NCBI RefSeq assembly: GCF_004116955.1
Contig: NZ_CP026362.1
Span: forward strand, 536,501 to 600,500
Length of the DNA: 64,000 nt
Source: Bacillus vallismortis
GTDB taxonomy: Bacteria > Bacillota > Bacilli > Bacillales > Bacillaceae
Direction: 5' to 3'
The translations under genes and the position numbers were made by a program. The notes beneath the pieces were generated by a model. It had not been told where the DNA came from. It saw nothing but the letters and a program-made list of their open reading frames with translations, and made no database searches. This document shows, piece after piece, positions 12,140 to 19,841 of this stretch; within the stretch, counting starts at the first letter, position 1; every line of letters starts with the position of its first letter.

Positions 12140-12364
12140 ATGTCAGTGGCAATTGATAGACGCAGTCAATTTCGAGAGCTTCGCAGGCAAATGGAATTGT
12201 CACAACGTCAAGTTTCAATTGATTTAGGCATTAGCGAAAGCCATTACCGCAATATAGAGAGCGGTCGTGGCAATCCAGATGCAGTATTACTTTTTAGACT
12301 TTCAAATTACTTTAAAACAAAGCCAGAGAATTTATTCCCTGATTTAGCAAAGCGAAATATTTAA
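12140..12364 (+). CDS. Cro-like XRE regulator
   Basis: A 74-residue single-domain helix-turn-helix protein (FRELRRQMELSQRQVSIDLGISESHYRNIE at about residues 9-38), divergent from the repressor gene. By position it is the lytic counterpart (Cro) or an early regulator that competes for the same operators. The ATG at 12140 is preceded by AAAAGAGGTGTG; a GTG three codons earlier overlaps the ribosome site and is rejected. Confidence 0.85.
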   Translation: MSVAIDRRSQFRELRRQMELSQRQVSIDLGISESHYRNIESGRGNPDAVLLFRLSNYFKTKPENLFPDLAKRNI

Positions 12365-12390
12365 TACCGTTATCTAATTCATATTATAAT

Positions 12391-12424
12391 GTGTTATTTT
12401 AACAAACGCAAGCGAAAATAACAC
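12391..12424. promoter_or_regulatory. Perfect 10-bp inverted repeat, possible operator
   Basis: GTGTTATTTT and AAAATAACAC are separated by 14 bases and repeat the TAAC motif of the main operators. There is no T-run, so an operator or early-gene switch is more likely than a terminator. Confidence 0.5.
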
Positions 12425-12505
12425 TATGTTATTTAGTATGTCCAGAAATGTGCTTTTAACAAACGGTTTAGTCACTATTATTTATAGAAAAAGGAGGTGT
12501 TGAAT

Positions 12506-12778
12506 TTGCCGATAGTCGATCTTGAAATTGCAGTAGATCAAACAGAGATTCGTGATTACATCAATAAACAATTAGATCAAGTTATACAGCAATCACTTTT
12601 TACTTGGGATATTGAAACAATGTCTAAAAAAACGTGTATGAGTAAGTCGTTCTTAGAAAATGAATTCTTACGTGACCCGCGGATGAAGCTGCTTGAGCGC
12701 CGCAAGGAAAAAGGCAAACGTTTTTGGTTCTACGAGGAATCTAGACAAGTTATGAAAGAAATCATGGATGAATGGTAA
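12506..12778 (+). CDS. DUF771-type phage protein
   Basis: About 90 residues. It resembles the DUF771 family found in early regions of Bacillus and lactococcal phages, with a central segment like an excisionase or winged-helix fold ([19 protein letters not shown]) and C-terminal [26 protein letters not shown]-binding role is inferred; no reaction is known. Start: TTG at 12506 has ideal spacing (eight bases) from AGGAGG; the GTG at 12497 and TTG at 12500 overlap that site. It is the first gene after the inverted repeat. Confidence 0.7.
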   Translation: MPIVDLEIAVDQTEIRDYINKQLDQVIQQSLFTWDIETMSKKTCMSKSFLENEFLRDPRMKLLERRKEKGKRFWFYEESRQVMKEIMDEW

Positions 12779-12783
12779 AAAAA

Positions 12784-12797
12784 GCGTGGACAGACGC
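12784..12797. repeat. GCGTGGACAGACGC repeat, copy 2
   Basis: Exact second copy of the 14-mer at 10896-10909, directly after the DUF771-type gene. Confidence 0.5.
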
Positions 12798-12846
12798 AAA
12801 CAATGCATTGCAGTTTGTATGACTGTAAATTGAAAGGGGCATAAGA

Positions 12847-13146
12847 ATGAATCTCAACGATATTAGTTTGATAAATCCGGAACCGGACTTGGATTTTAAC
12901 GCATCTTACAAGTTTATTAATTTTTTGTTCAATAGTGGACCACTTTTCGCTATTTCAAAAAAACCGAGTGATAATTCAGGCTTGAAGTTTGAGGTGACAA
13001 AAAAGACACAGCCTGTAAAAGGTCGTGTGATGCTTGAGTTTGTCAGCGCAGGAACAGAATACTGCGTACATATGTGTGAGGCAGAGGAACAAGAAATAAT
13101 TGAAGTGCGACGCAAGGAAATGGAAAGAATGGGGGCTACAACATGA
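12847..13146 (+). CDS. Hypothetical early phage protein
   Basis: A 99-residue protein with no recognised family. It has no membrane segment; the C-terminal third is highly charged (EAEEQEIIEVRRKEMERM). GAAAGGGGC supports the ATG. The stop overlaps the start of the Rha gene as ATGA, so the two are translationally coupled. Likely an early regulatory or accessory phage protein. Confidence 0.65.
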   Translation: MNLNDISLINPEPDLDFNASYKFINFLFNSGPLFAISKKPSDNSGLKFEVTKKTQPVKGRVMLEFVSAGTEYCVHMCEAEEQEIIEVRRKEMERMGATT

Positions 13147-13796
13147 ATAATACTTTAAATTTAATCGAATCAAACGGACAACATTTTGTAGATAGTCGAG
13201 ACGTGGCCGAAATGGTTGAGAAAAGACATGCGGACTTGGTAAGGAGCATTGAGGGTTACTTAGTAGTTATTGGTCAAAACGCAAAATTGCGTTCTGATGA
13301 TTTCTTTGTAGAAAGCACATACCAAGCGGGTACGGGGAAACTCTACAAACATTATTTGCTAACTAAACAAGGCTGTGAAATGGTCGCCAACAAAATGACA
13401 GGCGAAAAAGGCATCCTGTTTACCGCTGCTTACGTGAATCAATTCAATCAAATGGAGCACCACTTACAAACTGATTATTCACAGTTGAGCCCACAGTTAC
13501 AACACATGATCCGTCTTGAGAAAAAACAGAACGAGCAAGATAAACGTTTAGGTCAACTTGAAGACAATTTGAGTATCGACTCTTTTCAACAAAATGTTAT
13601 CCAAAAGCAAATTAAAAAGCGCGTTTATGAAATTCGTGATAGATATGATGACAGCCCAGAGGGGACACGCCGCCTATTTTCAAGTATTTACCGCAATTTT
13701 AGAGACGCTTTCGCAGTGCCTTCATACAGGGATTTAAGAAAGTTAGATTTTGAGGATGCTAAGGCATGGATTAAAACATGGCGGCCGTTAATTTAG
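13143..13796 (+). CDS. Rha-family phage regulator with ORF6C domain
   Basis: 217 residues. The N-terminal half is a Rha domain (RDVAEMVEKRHADLVRSIEGY at about 17-40 and LYKHYLLTKQGCEMVANKMTGEKG at about 75-100). The C-terminal part, after a charged coiled segment, is an ORF6C-type domain (about 150-215, KKRVYEIRDRYDDSPEGTRRLF). Such two-domain proteins act as early antirepressor-like regulators in temperate phages; the precise role is not known. It overlaps the preceding gene by four bases. Confidence 0.85.
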   Translation: MNNTLNLIESNGQHFVDSRDVAEMVEKRHADLVRSIEGYLVVIGQNAKLRSDDFFVESTYQAGTGKLYKHYLLTKQGCEMVANKMTGEKGILFTAAYVNQFNQMEHHLQTDYSQLSPQLQHMIRLEKKQNEQDKRLGQLEDNLSIDSFQQNVIQKQIKKRVYEIRDRYDDSPEGTRRLFSSIYRNFRDAFAVPSYRDLRKLDFEDAKAWIKTWRPLI

Positions 13797-13808
13797 GAGG
13801 ATGAGGAT

Positions 13809-14657
13809 ATGAATAAATTTGAGTTTTATAGTCGTGTAAAAGCTTTAAAAGTAGAAGTGGATCATGTAACAAAGGAATTTCATGTTTTCATCAATGACAC
13901 ATACAGAGCCTTTCGGCGTGGTCTTGAACGTATCGCGGAATCTAATTTGATGTATTTGTTTATTCACATGACTGAGGCGGATATCCCTGAAAAAGTGATT
14001 CAAGACCTACGCAAATTTTTCAACGTAGATAAAATTATGTCCGTTTCAAAATATAGTCCGTATAACAGCTTGGTGTGGATCAAACGATTACAGCGGGAAA
14101 TGAATCGCAGAGATATCACCGCTTCTAAATATCGCCAGCGTTTGTGGTCCATTTTATCCGAGATTGAGGATTTAGAGAAAGCGAATGAATTTACAGGAAA
14201 AATGGGCGGAAATTCTATTTCTGAAATTAAGCAAGAAATTGAAAAAGCAGTTAATTTAAGTCCTTCTTATCCGGAAAACCTTGAGAAGCATTTAGTCTTG
14301 TCAATGGATTTCTTGAAAATGAAAAAGAATGATTTTTTATCTCTTCTGTCTATAGATCATAGCAAAGAAAGAGCGGCTGAAATGAGAAGCACAATTGAAA
14401 ATATGCCGGATGAAATAGATTTTGATAGGTTCATGCTTGAGGTATTTGTGAAAAATATTGAGTCGCCAGATGATGATGTTTTTTTTGATATTTTCTATAG
14501 AGGTGTAATGGATCGAATCATAAGCGGGAAGATTGATACTTCAAAAATATTACATGAGGTTATTAAAGAACCGATTCCAGTGTATAAAGCCGAAAAAGAC
14601 GAATATGGCCGCATCGCCTCAATAGAGAAGGATCGGCCAAATCTCACATTACTCTAA
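13809..14657 (+). CDS. Unrecognised 282-residue early protein
   Basis: I do not recognise this protein. It is hydrophilic and mostly helical in appearance, with many acidic-basic pairs, no membrane segment and no obvious catalytic motif. AGGAGGATGAGGAT gives a strong ribosome site. It sits 12 bases after the Rha gene and before a hairpin (14679-14715), so it closes the first early operon. A role in host takeover or phage DNA metabolism is a guess only. Confidence 0.6.
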   Translation: MNKFEFYSRVKALKVEVDHVTKEFHVFINDTYRAFRRGLERIAESNLMYLFIHMTEADIPEKVIQDLRKFFNVDKIMSVSKYSPYNSLVWIKRLQREMNRRDITASKYRQRLWSILSEIEDLEKANEFTGKMGGNSISEIKQEIEKAVNLSPSYPENLEKHLVLSMDFLKMKKNDFLSLLSIDHSKERAAEMRSTIENMPDEIDFDRFMLEVFVKNIESPDDDVFFDIFYRGVMDRIISGKIDTSKILHEVIKEPIPVYKAEKDEYGRIASIEKDRPNLTLL

Positions 14658-14678
14658 GATGTAAGTGTCAAACATACG

Positions 14679-14715
14679 GTCAAGAAAGAGTGTTGCCGCA
14701 CTTTTTCTTGATTTA
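14679..14715 (+). terminator. Hairpin after the first early operon
   Basis: TCAAGAAA and TTTCTTGA flank GTGTTGCCGCAC, which forms an inner stem. A short T-rich stretch follows; probable terminator or attenuator. Confidence 0.55.
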
Positions 14716-14785
14716 TTCAGATAGACAATACCACGACTTAACGAAAATATCAATCTAGTAAATCAAACGCGAGGAGAGTTCAATT

Positions 14786-15190
14786 ATGAAATTAATGGGT
14801 ACGCCTACTAAAATAGCTGCTATTGGTGAACAGATCGGAGCGGACATAAATAAAACGGCTGTATGCGGTAAGTATTACGACGCTGGCATGGTTACTATGC
14901 TCAAATTGATAGCAACCAAGTCTCTGCATGAGAGGTTAGACAGTGATTACGAAAAAATCGAATTGTCCCAAAAAACATGTAAAGCAAATGACCGAATGAA
15001 CGATCTTTATGCACTGTTAAGCGAGAAGCTGCCGGCGGAATTAAAGCCACTTCTGCAGGATTTTGATGAGATTTGTTCAACAAAAGCGGCATATGAGAGC
15101 GAGGACGCTTTTATATCGGGATTTATTGCCGGTTTCCGTTATCTCATGGGAGAAGTGGCGTATAGCGATGAATTGAATTTTTACAAGTAA
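14786..15190 (+). CDS. Hypothetical phage protein, DUF6809-like
   Basis: 134 residues. The central and C-terminal parts (KTCKANDRMNDLYALLSEKL; EDAFISGFIAGFRYLMGE) resemble the small helical DUF6809 proteins common in Firmicute prophages, which have no known function. The start has GAGGAGAG upstream. The gene precedes the replication initiator by 14 bases, so it is probably the first gene of the replication operon. Confidence 0.6.
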   Translation: MKLMGTPTKIAAIGEQIGADINKTAVCGKYYDAGMVTMLKLIATKSLHERLDSDYEKIELSQKTCKANDRMNDLYALLSEKLPAELKPLLQDFDEICSTKAAYESEDAFISGFIAGFRYLMGEVAYSDELNFYK

Positions 15191-15204
15191 GTAAGGTGAT
15201 TCTA

Positions 15205-15978
15205 ATGATTGGTTGGATAAAGCTTCATAGGAGTGTTCAAGATCACTGGATTTATCAAGAGAAAAGGAAGTTTTCTAAATATGAAGCTTGGCTCGATTTA
15301 CTCATGATGGCCAGTCATAAAGATAATAAATTCGTTCTAGGAAACGAGCTTTACGAGGTTAAGAGAGGTCAATTCATTTCCTCAATTCGTAAACTTGGTG
15401 AGCGTTGGTCATGGTCTAATACCAAGGTAACGCAATTTCTTGACCTGTTACGGAAAGATGAAATGATTGATTTCAAAAAAGACACCAAAAAAACGCTTAT
15501 AACTATTGTCAATTATGGGGTTTACCATGATTCCGATGAAGAAAAAAAGACAGTGATCGAACACGAAAACGACACGAAAGCGACACAAAAACACACAATC
15601 AAGAATGAAAAGAATGTAAAGAATGAAAAGAATATAAATACTTCTCGTCTCAAATATGAAATTTGCGACATGGAGAATGCGGAATTTTTGTTTGAAGAAA
15701 TTCTCAAAAATAATCCTGATGCTAAAAAGCCCAATCTTGAAAAATGGGCAAATGAATTTAGGTTAATCCGAGAAAGAGATAAACGGACAGACAAACAAAT
15801 CAAATACTTAATTAAGTGGTCACAACAGGACAGCTTTTGGAGAACCAATATCCTAAGTCCATCCAGCCTTCGAAAACAGTTTGATAGGCTTGTGACCAAG
15901 ATTAAGAGCGATAAAGAACAGGAGACAGCAAAGAGAACTGTTATACCTAAAGGAGAGGAGTTTAATTTGGATGATTAA
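15205..15978 (+). CDS. Phage replication initiator (winged-helix / DnaD-like)
   Basis: 257 residues. The N-terminal part (about 1-110) is the replisome-organiser winged-helix domain seen in Gram-positive phages (GWIKLHRSVQDHWIY, SNTKVTQFLDLLRKDEMI). A charged linker encoded by direct repeats leads to a C-terminal domain (about 150-240) that likely contacts the helicase loader. The protein should bind the origin, which probably lies in its own linker region. Start: ATG 15205 with TAAGGTGAT upstream rather than the GTG at 15196. It overlaps the loader gene by eight bases. Confidence 0.8.
   Translation: MIGWIKLHRSVQDHWIYQEKRKFSKYEAWLDLLMMASHKDNKFVLGNELYEVKRGQFISSIRKLGERWSWSNTKVTQFLDLLRKDEMIDFKKDTKKTLITIVNYGVYHDSDEEKKTVIEHENDTKATQKHTIKNEKNVKNEKNINTSRLKYEICDMENAEFLFEEILKNNPDAKKPNLEKWANEFRLIRERDKRTDKQIKYLIKWSQQDSFWRTNILSPSSLRKQFDRLVTKIKSDKEQETAKRTVIPKGEEFNLDD
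15559..15636 (+). repeat. Iteron-like repeats in the initiator gene, candidate replication origin
   Basis: Four short CGACACGAAA-like units (15559-15597) are followed by two adjacent 18-bp direct repeats, 15601-15618 and 15619-15636, differing at one base. The region is AT-rich. Origins inside the initiator gene are usual in lambda-like phages. Confidence 0.55.
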
Positions 15979-16327
15979 AAAACAAACCTTTGAAATCATG
16001 TCTCTTATCAAACAATATTTTGATCACTTTGAGATTACACAAGATAAGATTGATTCTTGGCATGAGCTTTTACAAGAAGCTGTATACGAGGAAGTACGCC
16101 GCAATCTAATCAACTTTTGCCGATTGAATAAGTTTCCGCCGAAGGTTGCGGACTTGTTGAATGCAAAGCCTGCAACAGTTGACCGGATGAATGCTATTCC
16201 CTCTGTAGAGGAAACAAAAGAGTATTTTGCGAAAATGGCTGCTCCTAACGAGCTAACAGATCAAGAGCGGGCATCCATAGAGAAATCAAAAGCAGAAATC
16301 AGACGAATGCTTGGGATCGGTGATTAA
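15971..16327 (+). CDS. Helicase loader/inhibitor (SPP1 G39P type)
   Basis: 118 residues. Length, gene position and the pattern (FEIMSLIKQYFDHFEITQDKIDSWHELL then a disordered C-terminus with KSKAEIRRMLG) match the G39P family of phage SPP1, which binds the hexameric helicase, holds it inactive and delivers it to the origin-bound initiator. It overlaps the initiator gene by eight bases and is directly followed by the helicase gene, a conserved three-gene order. Confidence 0.8.
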   Translation: MIKKQTFEIMSLIKQYFDHFEITQDKIDSWHELLQEAVYEEVRRNLINFCRLNKFPPKVADLLNAKPATVDRMNAIPSVEETKEYFAKMAAPNELTDQERASIEKSKAEIRRMLGIGD

Positions 16328-17656
16328 ATGGACACGAAACATTTTTTATACAATATAGATGCGGAGCAGTCCTTTCTAGGGTCGCTCCTTTTAGAGCCTG
16401 AACTAATAAAAGACACCCGCATTAGACCGCTCCATTTATCACAGTTCAAACATAGAAATCTATTAGCTGCGATGATTGAACTAGATTCTAAAGGGATCCC
16501 GATAGATTTGGTTGCAATCGTCGAGCAAGTAGGACGTGACAACATCGGTAGCGTTGGCGGGCACAAATATTTATCCGACTTAACCGAGTCTGTGCCGACT
16601 ACCGCCAATATTTCTTTTTACGAAAAGCTTATATTTGAGTATTGGCAAAAAAGAGAAATGAGTAAGATCGCGGAGGAAATTAAGCAAAATGCCGCTCATG
16701 AAGATGTGTCCTCAACTATTCAAACGAGCATATCCAATTTAATGCGCTTAGAAGACGCTACAGGCGATGAAGAGGACGGGGCAATACAAAGTGACCTGTT
16801 AGACATTTACGAGGAGCTGGCGACCCCAAAAGGCGAAATTACGGGTATGCGAAGCGGCTTTGCAGAGCTAGATCGAATGACGTCGGGTTTTCAAAAACAA
16901 GAATTAGTTATTATTGCCGCTCGGCCATCTGTCGGGAAAACTGCTTTTTGCTTAAACGTTGCGGCTAATTTTATGGGTAGTTCATTAAATCAATATAGCG
17001 GCGGCGCAGTGGGTATTTTCTCTCTTGAAATGTCACGTAAGCAGCTTCTAAAAAGAATGGCTTCAATTCTTGGAAATATAAATGCAGATGCGATGCGTAC
17101 GGGGAATTTGACAGCGAATGACTGGAACAAGCTTTCACAAGCAAATGGTATTCTTGGTTCTGCTGATATAAGAATATTTGACCGCCCAGGCGTCACAGTA
17201 AACGAAATATGGTCAAAGGCAAGGAAAATGAAACGGGAGTATGCCGGCAAGGATATCTTGATCATTATTGATTATTTGCAGCTGATTACAGGATCAGCAA
17301 AACACAGGGGGAACAGAACACAGGAAATAGGCGAAATAAGCCGCATGCTCAAGCATATGGCCCGAGAGTTAGACATTTGTGTTGTTGCTCTTAGTCAGCT
17401 TTCAAGGGGCGTTGAACAGCGGCAGGATAAGCGTCCAATGATGTCTGATATTAGGGAATCAGGACAAATCGAGCAGGATGCGGATGTCATTGGGTTTCTT
17501 TATCGGGATGATTATTATGACAAGGAAAGCGAAAGTAAAAACATAATTGAAATCATTATTGCAAAACAGAGAAACGGTCCTGTTGGTACTGTCTCACTGG
17601 CGTTCATTAAAGAATACGGTTTGTTCCTGAATCTGGAGCGTAGGTTTGACAGTTAG
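16328..17656 (+). CDS. Replicative DNA helicase, DnaB/G40P type
   Basis: 442 residues. The N-terminal domain (about 5-105, NIDAEQSFLGSLLLEPELI) is followed by the RecA-like helicase core. Walker A is AARPSVGKTAF (about residues 196-206), Walker B is ILIIIDYLQL (about 313-322), and the RQDKRPMMSDIRESGQIEQDAD block is diagnostic for DnaB. It unwinds phage DNA ahead of the fork. The phage thus brings its own helicase and loader but no recognisable polymerase, relying on the host replisome. Confidence 0.95.
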   Translation: MDTKHFLYNIDAEQSFLGSLLLEPELIKDTRIRPLHLSQFKHRNLLAAMIELDSKGIPIDLVAIVEQVGRDNIGSVGGHKYLSDLTESVPTTANISFYEKLIFEYWQKREMSKIAEEIKQNAAHEDVSSTIQTSISNLMRLEDATGDEEDGAIQSDLLDIYEELATPKGEITGMRSGFAELDRMTSGFQKQELVIIAARPSVGKTAFCLNVAANFMGSSLNQYSGGAVGIFSLEMSRKQLLKRMASILGNINADAMRTGNLTANDWNKLSQANGILGSADIRIFDRPGVTVNEIWSKARKMKREYAGKDILIIIDYLQLITGSAKHRGNRTQEIGEISRMLKHMARELDICVVALSQLSRGVEQRQDKRPMMSDIRESGQIEQDADVIGFLYRDDYYDKESESKNIIEIIIAKQRNGPVGTVSLAFIKEYGLFLNLERRFDS

Positions 17657-17858
17657 AGATTGGTATCGAGAAGCGCTGCGGCATAATTATTATTCTCTCA
17701 TTCTGCTGATAGAGTTTTTGGTTTATGAGAAGAAAACCATAAAGCTGCAGGATCCGGAACAGGCGCTTAATTTTTATTTGCAGGAAAGATTTAAGGATAA
17801 AATGAACGCTTATTTGTTGGCATATGAGCAGCGGGTTAAAAGGAGGGAAACGGTTTGA
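17646..17858 (+). CDS. Small hypothetical phage protein
   Basis: 70 residues starting with TTG and overlapping the helicase end by 11 bases; GGAGCGTAGG is upstream. The sequence (TVRDWYREALRHNYYSLILL...) is helical with no recognised domain or clear membrane segment. Similar small genes often follow the helicase in Bacillus phages. It overlaps the next gene by four bases, so it is translated as part of a coupled run. Confidence 0.6.
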   Translation: MTVRDWYREALRHNYYSLILLIEFLVYEKKTIKLQDPEQALNFYLQERFKDKMNAYLLAYEQRVKRRETV

Positions 17859-18055
17859 GATTAATCAATTTAGACCATATAATTGAAAGAGATAAACTTG
17901 TCATAGACACGAAACAGCATGATTGTTTTGCGGTAATTCTATCCAATGGAGCTGCGAGGATGGTCCCACTCCCCACATATGGGGAAACAAAGATCATTAC
18001 AAATCAAGGCAAGGTTACCCGCGTTAAATGGGACGAGGGTGAATTGTTTAAGTGA
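17855..18055 (+). CDS. XtrA/YqaO-like small phage protein
   Basis: 66 residues. The pattern (DCFAVILSNGAARMVPLPTYGETKIITNQGKVTRVKWDEGE) resembles from memory the XtrA protein of PBSX and YqaO of the skin element, small proteins of unknown function placed just before the late-gene regulator. AAAAGGAGGGAAACG precedes the TTG/ATG region. The gene ends the replication operon before a strong terminator. Confidence 0.6.
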   Translation: MRLINLDHIIERDKLVIDTKQHDCFAVILSNGAARMVPLPTYGETKIITNQGKVTRVKWDEGELFK

Positions 18056-18081
18056 ATAAATGTCCAAGACGGAAAGCCTGC

Positions 18082-18131
18082 GGACACTGAACCTACAGCA
18101 ATAGCGCTGTTTGTTCGGTGTCCTTTTTTAT
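18082..18131 (+). terminator. Terminator before arpU
   Basis: GGACACTGAAC pairs with GTTCGGTGTCC; an inner stem ACAGC/GCTGT extends the structure and TTTTTT follows. It separates the replication operon from arpU. Confidence 0.85.
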
Positions 18132-18153
18132 TTTGAATAATCAGGAGGTAAAT

Positions 18154-18615
18154 ATGAATCAAATTACATTAAACCTGCCTCAGATTGATGAAGAAGCCAC
18201 TAAAGCAAAAGCAGAGCAGCTGCTGGATCAATACCGGTTATATCTCTTGCAGGTGCCAGATGATTTTTTACCAAAGGTTACACCAGCTTATAGCATTGTT
18301 CTGCCGAGTATTACGAATGAATTTCATTCATCGACAGAAGAGGCAGCATTAAAACGTCTTGATTGGGAGATTCAGCGTGATAAATTTCTAAAAAGGATTC
18401 AAAGGGCTGTTAACCGGCTTACTCAAAGAGAACGGCAGATCATTGTCATGCTCTATATGCAGCCGGAAGAATTGTGTGATTATGAAGTTTATACGGAAAT
18501 GAATATGAGTCATCGCAACTATTACCGAGTGAAGGCAAAAGCTTTCTACAGACTAGCGTTTGCTCTAAGAGAAGAAGTGTACAAGAAGAGGCAGGAAAGT
18601 ACTTCTTTTTGCTAG
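18154..18615 (+). CDS. ArpU-family late transcriptional regulator
   Basis: 153 residues. The sigma-factor-like C-terminal half (NRLTQRERQIIVMLYMQPEELCDYEVYTEM, about 92-140) is typical of ArpU/RinA-like proteins that switch on packaging and structural genes. AATCAGGAGGTAAAT supports the ATG; the longer frame from 18118 begins in the terminator. It is followed by two micro-ORFs and then by the accessory island; the packaging genes start 3.4 kb further on. Confidence 0.85.
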   Translation: MNQITLNLPQIDEEATKAKAEQLLDQYRLYLLQVPDDFLPKVTPAYSIVLPSITNEFHSSTEEAALKRLDWEIQRDKFLKRIQRAVNRLTQRERQIIVMLYMQPEELCDYEVYTEMNMSHRNYYRVKAKAFYRLAFALREEVYKKRQESTSFC

Positions 18616-18672
18616 AAATGAATGTTAGAAAATGGAGAAAATGATATTATCGTGTTACAGGAGGTGATCCGA

Positions 18673-18720
18673 ATGAGTAGAGGTGCTGGATCAAAGAAAG
18701 AACAAAAAGGTATGGTTTGA
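18673..18720 (+). CDS. Micro-ORF 1, 15 residues (MSRG family)
   Basis: The encoded peptide is MSRGAGSKKEQKGMV. The start has AGGAGGTGATCCG, a near-perfect ribosome site, ten bases upstream. It is paralogous to the micro-ORF at 18757 (shared MSRGA, S, QKGM). The duplicated frame and two strong ribosome sites argue that it is translated. Function unknown; possibly a peptide, or a translated regulatory leader. Confidence 0.5.
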   Translation: MSRGAGSKKEQKGMV

Positions 18721-18756
18721 TAACTTTTACAATCACGTATTAGGAGGTGAACAGTT

Positions 18757-18807
18757 ATGAGCAGAGGTGCAACAGGTTCACGTTTAGATCAAAAAGGCAT
18801 GTATTGA
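18757..18807 (+). CDS. Micro-ORF 2, 16 residues (MSRG family)
   Basis: The peptide is MSRGATGSRLDQKGMY, preceded by TTAGGAGGTGAACAGTT. It matches micro-ORF 1 at both ends while the middle differs. A third frame at 18833-18859 with a TTG start (MSRGMTVK) follows AAAAAGGATG and may be a decayed third copy. Function unknown. Confidence 0.5.
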   Translation: MSRGATGSRLDQKGMY

Positions 18808-18935
18808 GATTTGTAAAAAGGATGTGTTTCTTTTGAGCAGAGGAATGACAGTAAAATAAGTATGGCACAAATTTGGCACTTTAACGGCACACTATTTTTT
18901 AAAAAATAAGGTATTATGGTAATAGGTAATAAATT

Positions 18936-18968
18936 AAAAGCACTCTCCCAATAGGGCGGGTGCTTTTT
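18936..18968 (+). terminator. Terminator after the micro-ORFs
   Basis: AAAAGCAC and GTGCTTTTT close over CTCCC-AATA-GGGCGG. It ends the arpU/micro-ORF transcript. Confidence 0.8.
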
Positions 18969-18971
18969 CTG

Positions 18972-19000
18972 TAAAAAAAGAGCAACCAATAGGCTGCTCA
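18972..19000 (-). terminator. Terminator of hicAB
   Basis: On the minus strand GAGCAGCC-TATT-GGTTGCTC is followed by a T7 run, about 40 bases after the hicB stop. Confidence 0.75.
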
Positions 19001-19038
19001 CTTTGCTCTTTACATAAGTTTACAATTAAAGTTAAAAA

Positions 19039-19464
19039 TTAAGACCTTGGATTTTTATAAAGTCCAAGATGTTCTTTAATTGCATCTTGAAGTAGATGAG
19101 AATAATTGATCTTATGCTCTTTTGCAATCTCATCCATCCAACGTGGAATTGTTAATGTTTTCTTAACTGCTGCGTTTTCCATTTCATGACGGAAAGGCGG
19201 CATCCAGGTTTCAATTAGTACGATGCATTGACTATCTTCAGTTTTAATTTTCTTGGTCGGTGTTGCTGCAGGAATCTCGTCAGCATCTTGCTCAAGTCCA
19301 TATAGATGTAATGCCATTGCTTCTTTTGCCATGGTAAGAGCTTCTTCATCTGTATTGCCGCACGTTATGCAACCTGGTAAATCAGGAAATGTAACTGTGA
19401 TTCCGTCATCGTCATAATCGAAAAGGGCTGGATAGATGTAACGATCTTTTTTCATTTGATGCAA
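19039..19464 (-). CDS. hicB: HicB-type antitoxin
   Basis: 141 residues. The N-terminal HicB fold (YPALFDYDDDGITVTFPDLPGCITCGNTDEEAL, about 9-42) has the conserved FPDLPGC element that docks onto HicA. The C-terminal part (about 95-138, TLTIPRWMDEIAKEHKINYSHLLQDAIKEHL) is a ribbon-helix-helix DNA-binding domain, so it can repress its own promoter. It lies 60 bases downstream of hicA on the same strand, giving the toxin-first order usual for hicAB. Confidence 0.9.
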   Translation of the reverse strand: MHQMKKDRYIYPALFDYDDDGITVTFPDLPGCITCGNTDEEALTMAKEAMALHLYGLEQDADEIPAATPTKKIKTEDSQCIVLIETWMPPFRHEMENAAVKKTLTIPRWMDEIAKEHKINYSHLLQDAIKEHLGLYKNPRS

Positions 19465-19524
19465 AACCCCTTTTTCATTTTATTATATCATTATTTATTT
19501 CATTAACTCCTTTGGCAAGGAGGG

Positions 19525-19707
19525 CTATTCTAGCCCTGCCTGCTCAAGGATTGATTTTACTGTTCTTTTTGGTAAGTCTTTCTTTGGATGTGGGATAGTC
19601 ACAAGTCCTTTTTTATGAGGATGTCTAAACTGATGATGACTGCCTTTTACTCGGACTTCGTACCATCCATCATTTTTAATTAGCTTTATTATTTCTCTGG
19701 AACTCAT
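19525..19707 (-). CDS. hicA: HicA-type mRNA interferase toxin
   Basis: 60 residues with the dsRBD-like HicA fold. The catalytic histidine lies in VKGSHHQFRHP (about residues 20-30), followed by TIPHPKKDLPKRTVKSILEQAG. HicA cleaves mRNA when not bound by HicB. The ATG has AAAGGAGATGG upstream. The pair sits in the accessory island of the prophage, where it could stabilise the element or act against competing phages. Confidence 0.92.
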   Translation of the reverse strand: MSSREIIKLIKNDGWYEVRVKGSHHQFRHPHKKGLVTIPHPKKDLPKRTVKSILEQAGLE

Positions 19708-19738
19708 TAGATGTTTACCATCTCCTTTCTATAACTTT

Positions 19739-19767
19739 ATTATAACACGTATAAAAATACGTATCAA
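19739..19767 (-). promoter_or_regulatory. hicAB promoter with palindromic operator
   Basis: On the minus strand TTGATA (19762-19767) and TATAAT (19739-19744) are 17 bases apart. The spacer contains ACGTAT-N4-ATACGT (19747-19762), a fitting target for the ribbon-helix-helix domain of HicB. Confidence 0.75.
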
Positions 19768-19841
19768 TATTTTTGCGTGAATAAATACAACAGTTTCTTT
19801 TTTTGTAAAATTCATTCATAATATCCCTTGGGGGGATAAAA

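Noticed and set aside
18833..18859. MSRGMT frame as a CSF-like (ERGMT) signal
   Set aside because: Eight residues, TTG start, no export signal and no neighbouring rap; similarity is too short to mean anything.
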